Below, in pieces: positions 62,455-64,000 of a stretch of 64,000 bases of DNA. The stretch comes from JAJDZL01 sp965220665 (lineage in GTDB: Bacteria > Pseudomonadota > Gammaproteobacteria > Arenicellales > JAJDZL01), in contig CBDCQQ010000004.1 in assembly GCA_965220665.1 (NCBI GenBank), positions 372,001-436,000 of the forward strand, read 5' to 3'. Position numbers and translations under genes: made by a program. The notes below the pieces were generated by a model. The model saw only the letters and a program-made list of their open reading frames with translations, was not told the DNA's origin and did not search any database. How positions within the stretch are numbered: the stretch's first letter is position 1; every line of letters starts with the position of its first letter.

Positions 62455-63846
62455 CTAAATTCGAACGATTTTTCCAGGATTCAGAATGTTATCTGGGTCC
62501 AGCGCGATCTTGATGGTCCGCATCACTGCGACTGAATCGCCATGCTCGGCAATAAGGAATTCCATTTTTCCATAACCAATACCATGCTCGCCCGTGCAGG
62601 TTCCCTCCATTTCCAACGCTCGCATAACCATTCGTTCATGTAACCCTTGCGCCCGCTTTTCCTCTTCCGGGTCTGTATGGTCAACCAATAACACCAAGTG
62701 AAAATTTCCATCTCCGACATGTCCCACAATTGGAGCCATCAGATTTGATTCTTCAATGTCTCGCTGAGTGTCCATAATGCATTCGGCAAGACGAGAAATG
62801 GGAACGCATACATCAGTTGCCCAAATTTGAGCATTGGGGCGCATCGCTTTGGCAGCATAGGCAGCATCATGTCTTGCCTGCCATAGGCGATTTCGTTCCT
62901 CGGTACGCGTGGTCCATTGAAAATGCCCACCACCATTTTCTTCACAGATCATCTGTACCATTTCAACTTGTTCTTGAACCGAGTTTTCTGTCCCGTGAAA
63001 TTCCAAAAACAGAGTATGTTCTTCTGGATACTCCAACTTTGAAAATTGATTTAATGCCCGCATCATCGCATCATCGAGTAATTCGATTCGCGCAATGGGA
63101 ATGCCAAGCTGGATCGTTGTAATAACAGAGTGGACAGCTCGGTTTAGCTCGGAAAACGCTACTACGGCTGAAGAAATCTTCTCTGGTATTCCATAGACTC
63201 GCAGTGTGATTTCTGTAATTACACCTAATGTACCTTCGGAACCAATGAAAAGGCGAGTCAGATCATATCCTGCGGATGACTTTCGCGAACGCTTGGCGGT
63301 TTTAATTACTCTTCCATCTGCCATCACAACAGTGAGAGACAACACATTTTCGCGCATGGTTCCGTAGCGCACCGCGTTGGTACCTGAAGCTCGAGTTGCC
63401 GTCATACCCCCGAGTGAAGCATCAGCCCCAGGGTCAATCGGGAAAAAGAGGCCTGTATCTTTCAGATAGCTATTCAGCTGCTTGCGTGTAACACCAGGCT
63501 GAAGAACGACATCCAAGTCTTCAGCATTGACCTGCAAAACTTGATTCATTTCAATCATATTCAGGCAAAGCCCACCTTGTAATGCACAGATGTGTCCTTC
63601 TAAACTGGTTCCAGCCCCATAAGGAATGACCGGGAACTTGTGCTTGGCACAAATTTGGACAGCCAACGCCACTTCTTCTGTTGAATGTGGAGCAAATACT
63701 GCGTCTGGTGGAAAATCACCGTGAAAGGATTCATCCGTACCAAATTCACGGCAGGCACCTGTTGAGGTTTTTATGCGATTCCCAAATTGTTCTTGAAGCT
63801 CTTCAATGACTCCTGTTTTTTCAACGAATCTGACTGCGGTGGACAT
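62455..63846 (-). CDS. FAD-linked D-lactate dehydrogenase / glycolate oxidase-type protein
   Basis: A 463-residue PCMH/FAD-binding 4 family oxidase. The FAD site FPVIPYGAGTSLEGHICAL, FPIDPGADASLGGMTATRAS and GYDLTRLFIGSEGTLGVITE are clear. The C-terminal half has IVGHVGDGNFHLVLLVD (metal or substrate His) and CTGEHGIGYGK. The whole sequence reads like mitochondrial-type D-lactate dehydrogenase (DLD/LDHD) or GlcD; the two cannot be separated by eye. It would pass electrons to cytochrome or quinone. GloB in the window yields D-lactate, which it could oxidise. Confidence 0.88.
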   Translation of the reverse strand: MSTAVRFVEKTGVIEELQEQFGNRIKTSTGACREFGTDESFHGDFPPDAVFAPHSTEEVALAVQICAKHKFPVIPYGAGTSLEGHICALQGGLCLNMIEMNQVLQVNAEDLDVVLQPGVTRKQLNSYLKDTGLFFPIDPGADASLGGMTATRASGTNAVRYGTMRENVLSLTVVMADGRVIKTAKRSRKSSAGYDLTRLFIGSEGTLGVITEITLRVYGIPEKISSAVVAFSELNRAVHSVITTIQLGIPIARIELLDDAMMRALNQFSKLEYPEEHTLFLEFHGTENSVQEQVEMVQMICEENGGGHFQWTTRTEERNRLWQARHDAAYAAKAMRPNAQIWATDVCVPISRLAECIMDTQRDIEESNLMAPIVGHVGDGNFHLVLLVDHTDPEEEKRAQGLHERMVMRALEMEGTCTGEHGIGYGKMEFLIAEHGDSVAVMRTIKIALDPDNILNPGKIVRI

Positions 63847-64000
63847 GAATTTTGCCTAATTTAGTTAATTGGAACTAAATAACAATATATACCACGAAAT
63901 AAATCTCGCTTGGTTTCAAGCCAGTGAATAATTTTCAACTGAAACTGCGAGTCATTAAACGGTCAGCCAGAGCATAGTAGTACATGCCAATTACATGAAT

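Overview
The window looks like a chromosomal segment of a gammaproteobacterium, probably marine or host-associated. Supporting this are an E. coli-like AvtA valine-pyruvate aminotransferase, a Prc-type tail-specific protease, NuoN, an initiator tRNA next to nuoN, TAXI/TRAP carboxylate uptake, and a type II-B (Francisella-like) CRISPR-Cas9 locus. Backbone genes look moderately AT-rich. The polyketide synthase and the nested insertion sequences near 56-60 kb are visibly GC-richer. Lineage is an inference from family resemblance; no search was run.

Layout. 1-12.1 kb: a catabolic cluster with ADP-forming acyl-CoA ligase (cut by the window edge), 3-hydroxyacyl-CoA/carnitine-type dehydrogenase, alpha-methylacyl-CoA racemase/class III CoA-transferase, GST, beta-keto acid cleavage enzyme, and a three-part biotin-dependent carboxylase (carboxyltransferase, biotin carboxylase, BCCP). 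A TAXI binding protein and fused TRAP permease follow. Together they suggest uptake of a small organic acid and its degradation through CoA thioesters. 12.4-14.8 kb: a decayed ISNCY transposase, a long palindrome and a VapBC toxin-antitoxin pair. 15.2-16.6 kb: a divergent LarA homologue. 16.8-29.4 kb: a polyketide locus with a free ACP, a 3452-residue reducing and methylating PKS ending in a degenerate KS-AT, and an alpha/beta hydrolase.

29.5-30.8 kb: a TnpB gene inside an element with 27-bp terminal inverted repeats and an 8-bp target duplication. 31-33.8 kb: larB-larE-larC for the nickel-pincer (NPN) cofactor. 34-40.8 kb: housekeeping and metabolic genes (Fe-ADH, ChaC, Prc, AvtA, C26 peptidase, Nudix). 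40.9-48.3 kb: cas9-cas1-cas2-cas4, then a tracrRNA on the opposite strand and a four-repeat CRISPR array. 48.5-52.3 kb (minus strand): an NCS2 permease with an extra C-terminal domain, tRNA-fMet and an orphan nuoN. 52.5-55.8 kb: DUF1989 protein, cystathionine beta-lyase, PNPOx-like protein and glyoxalase II. 55.9-60.5 kb: an IS1634-type transposase split by a complete IS21 element, with a readable TATT duplication. 60.7-63.8 kb: AlkB, an unknown protein, a Fur-like protein reduced to its DNA-binding half, and a D-lactate dehydrogenase-type flavoprotein.

The most interesting points are the TnpB-bearing inverted-repeat element, the fully resolved tracrRNA/array arrangement of the II-B locus, the PKS with a vestigial second KS-AT, and the LarA homologue that lacks the cofactor-tethering lysine although larBCE are present.
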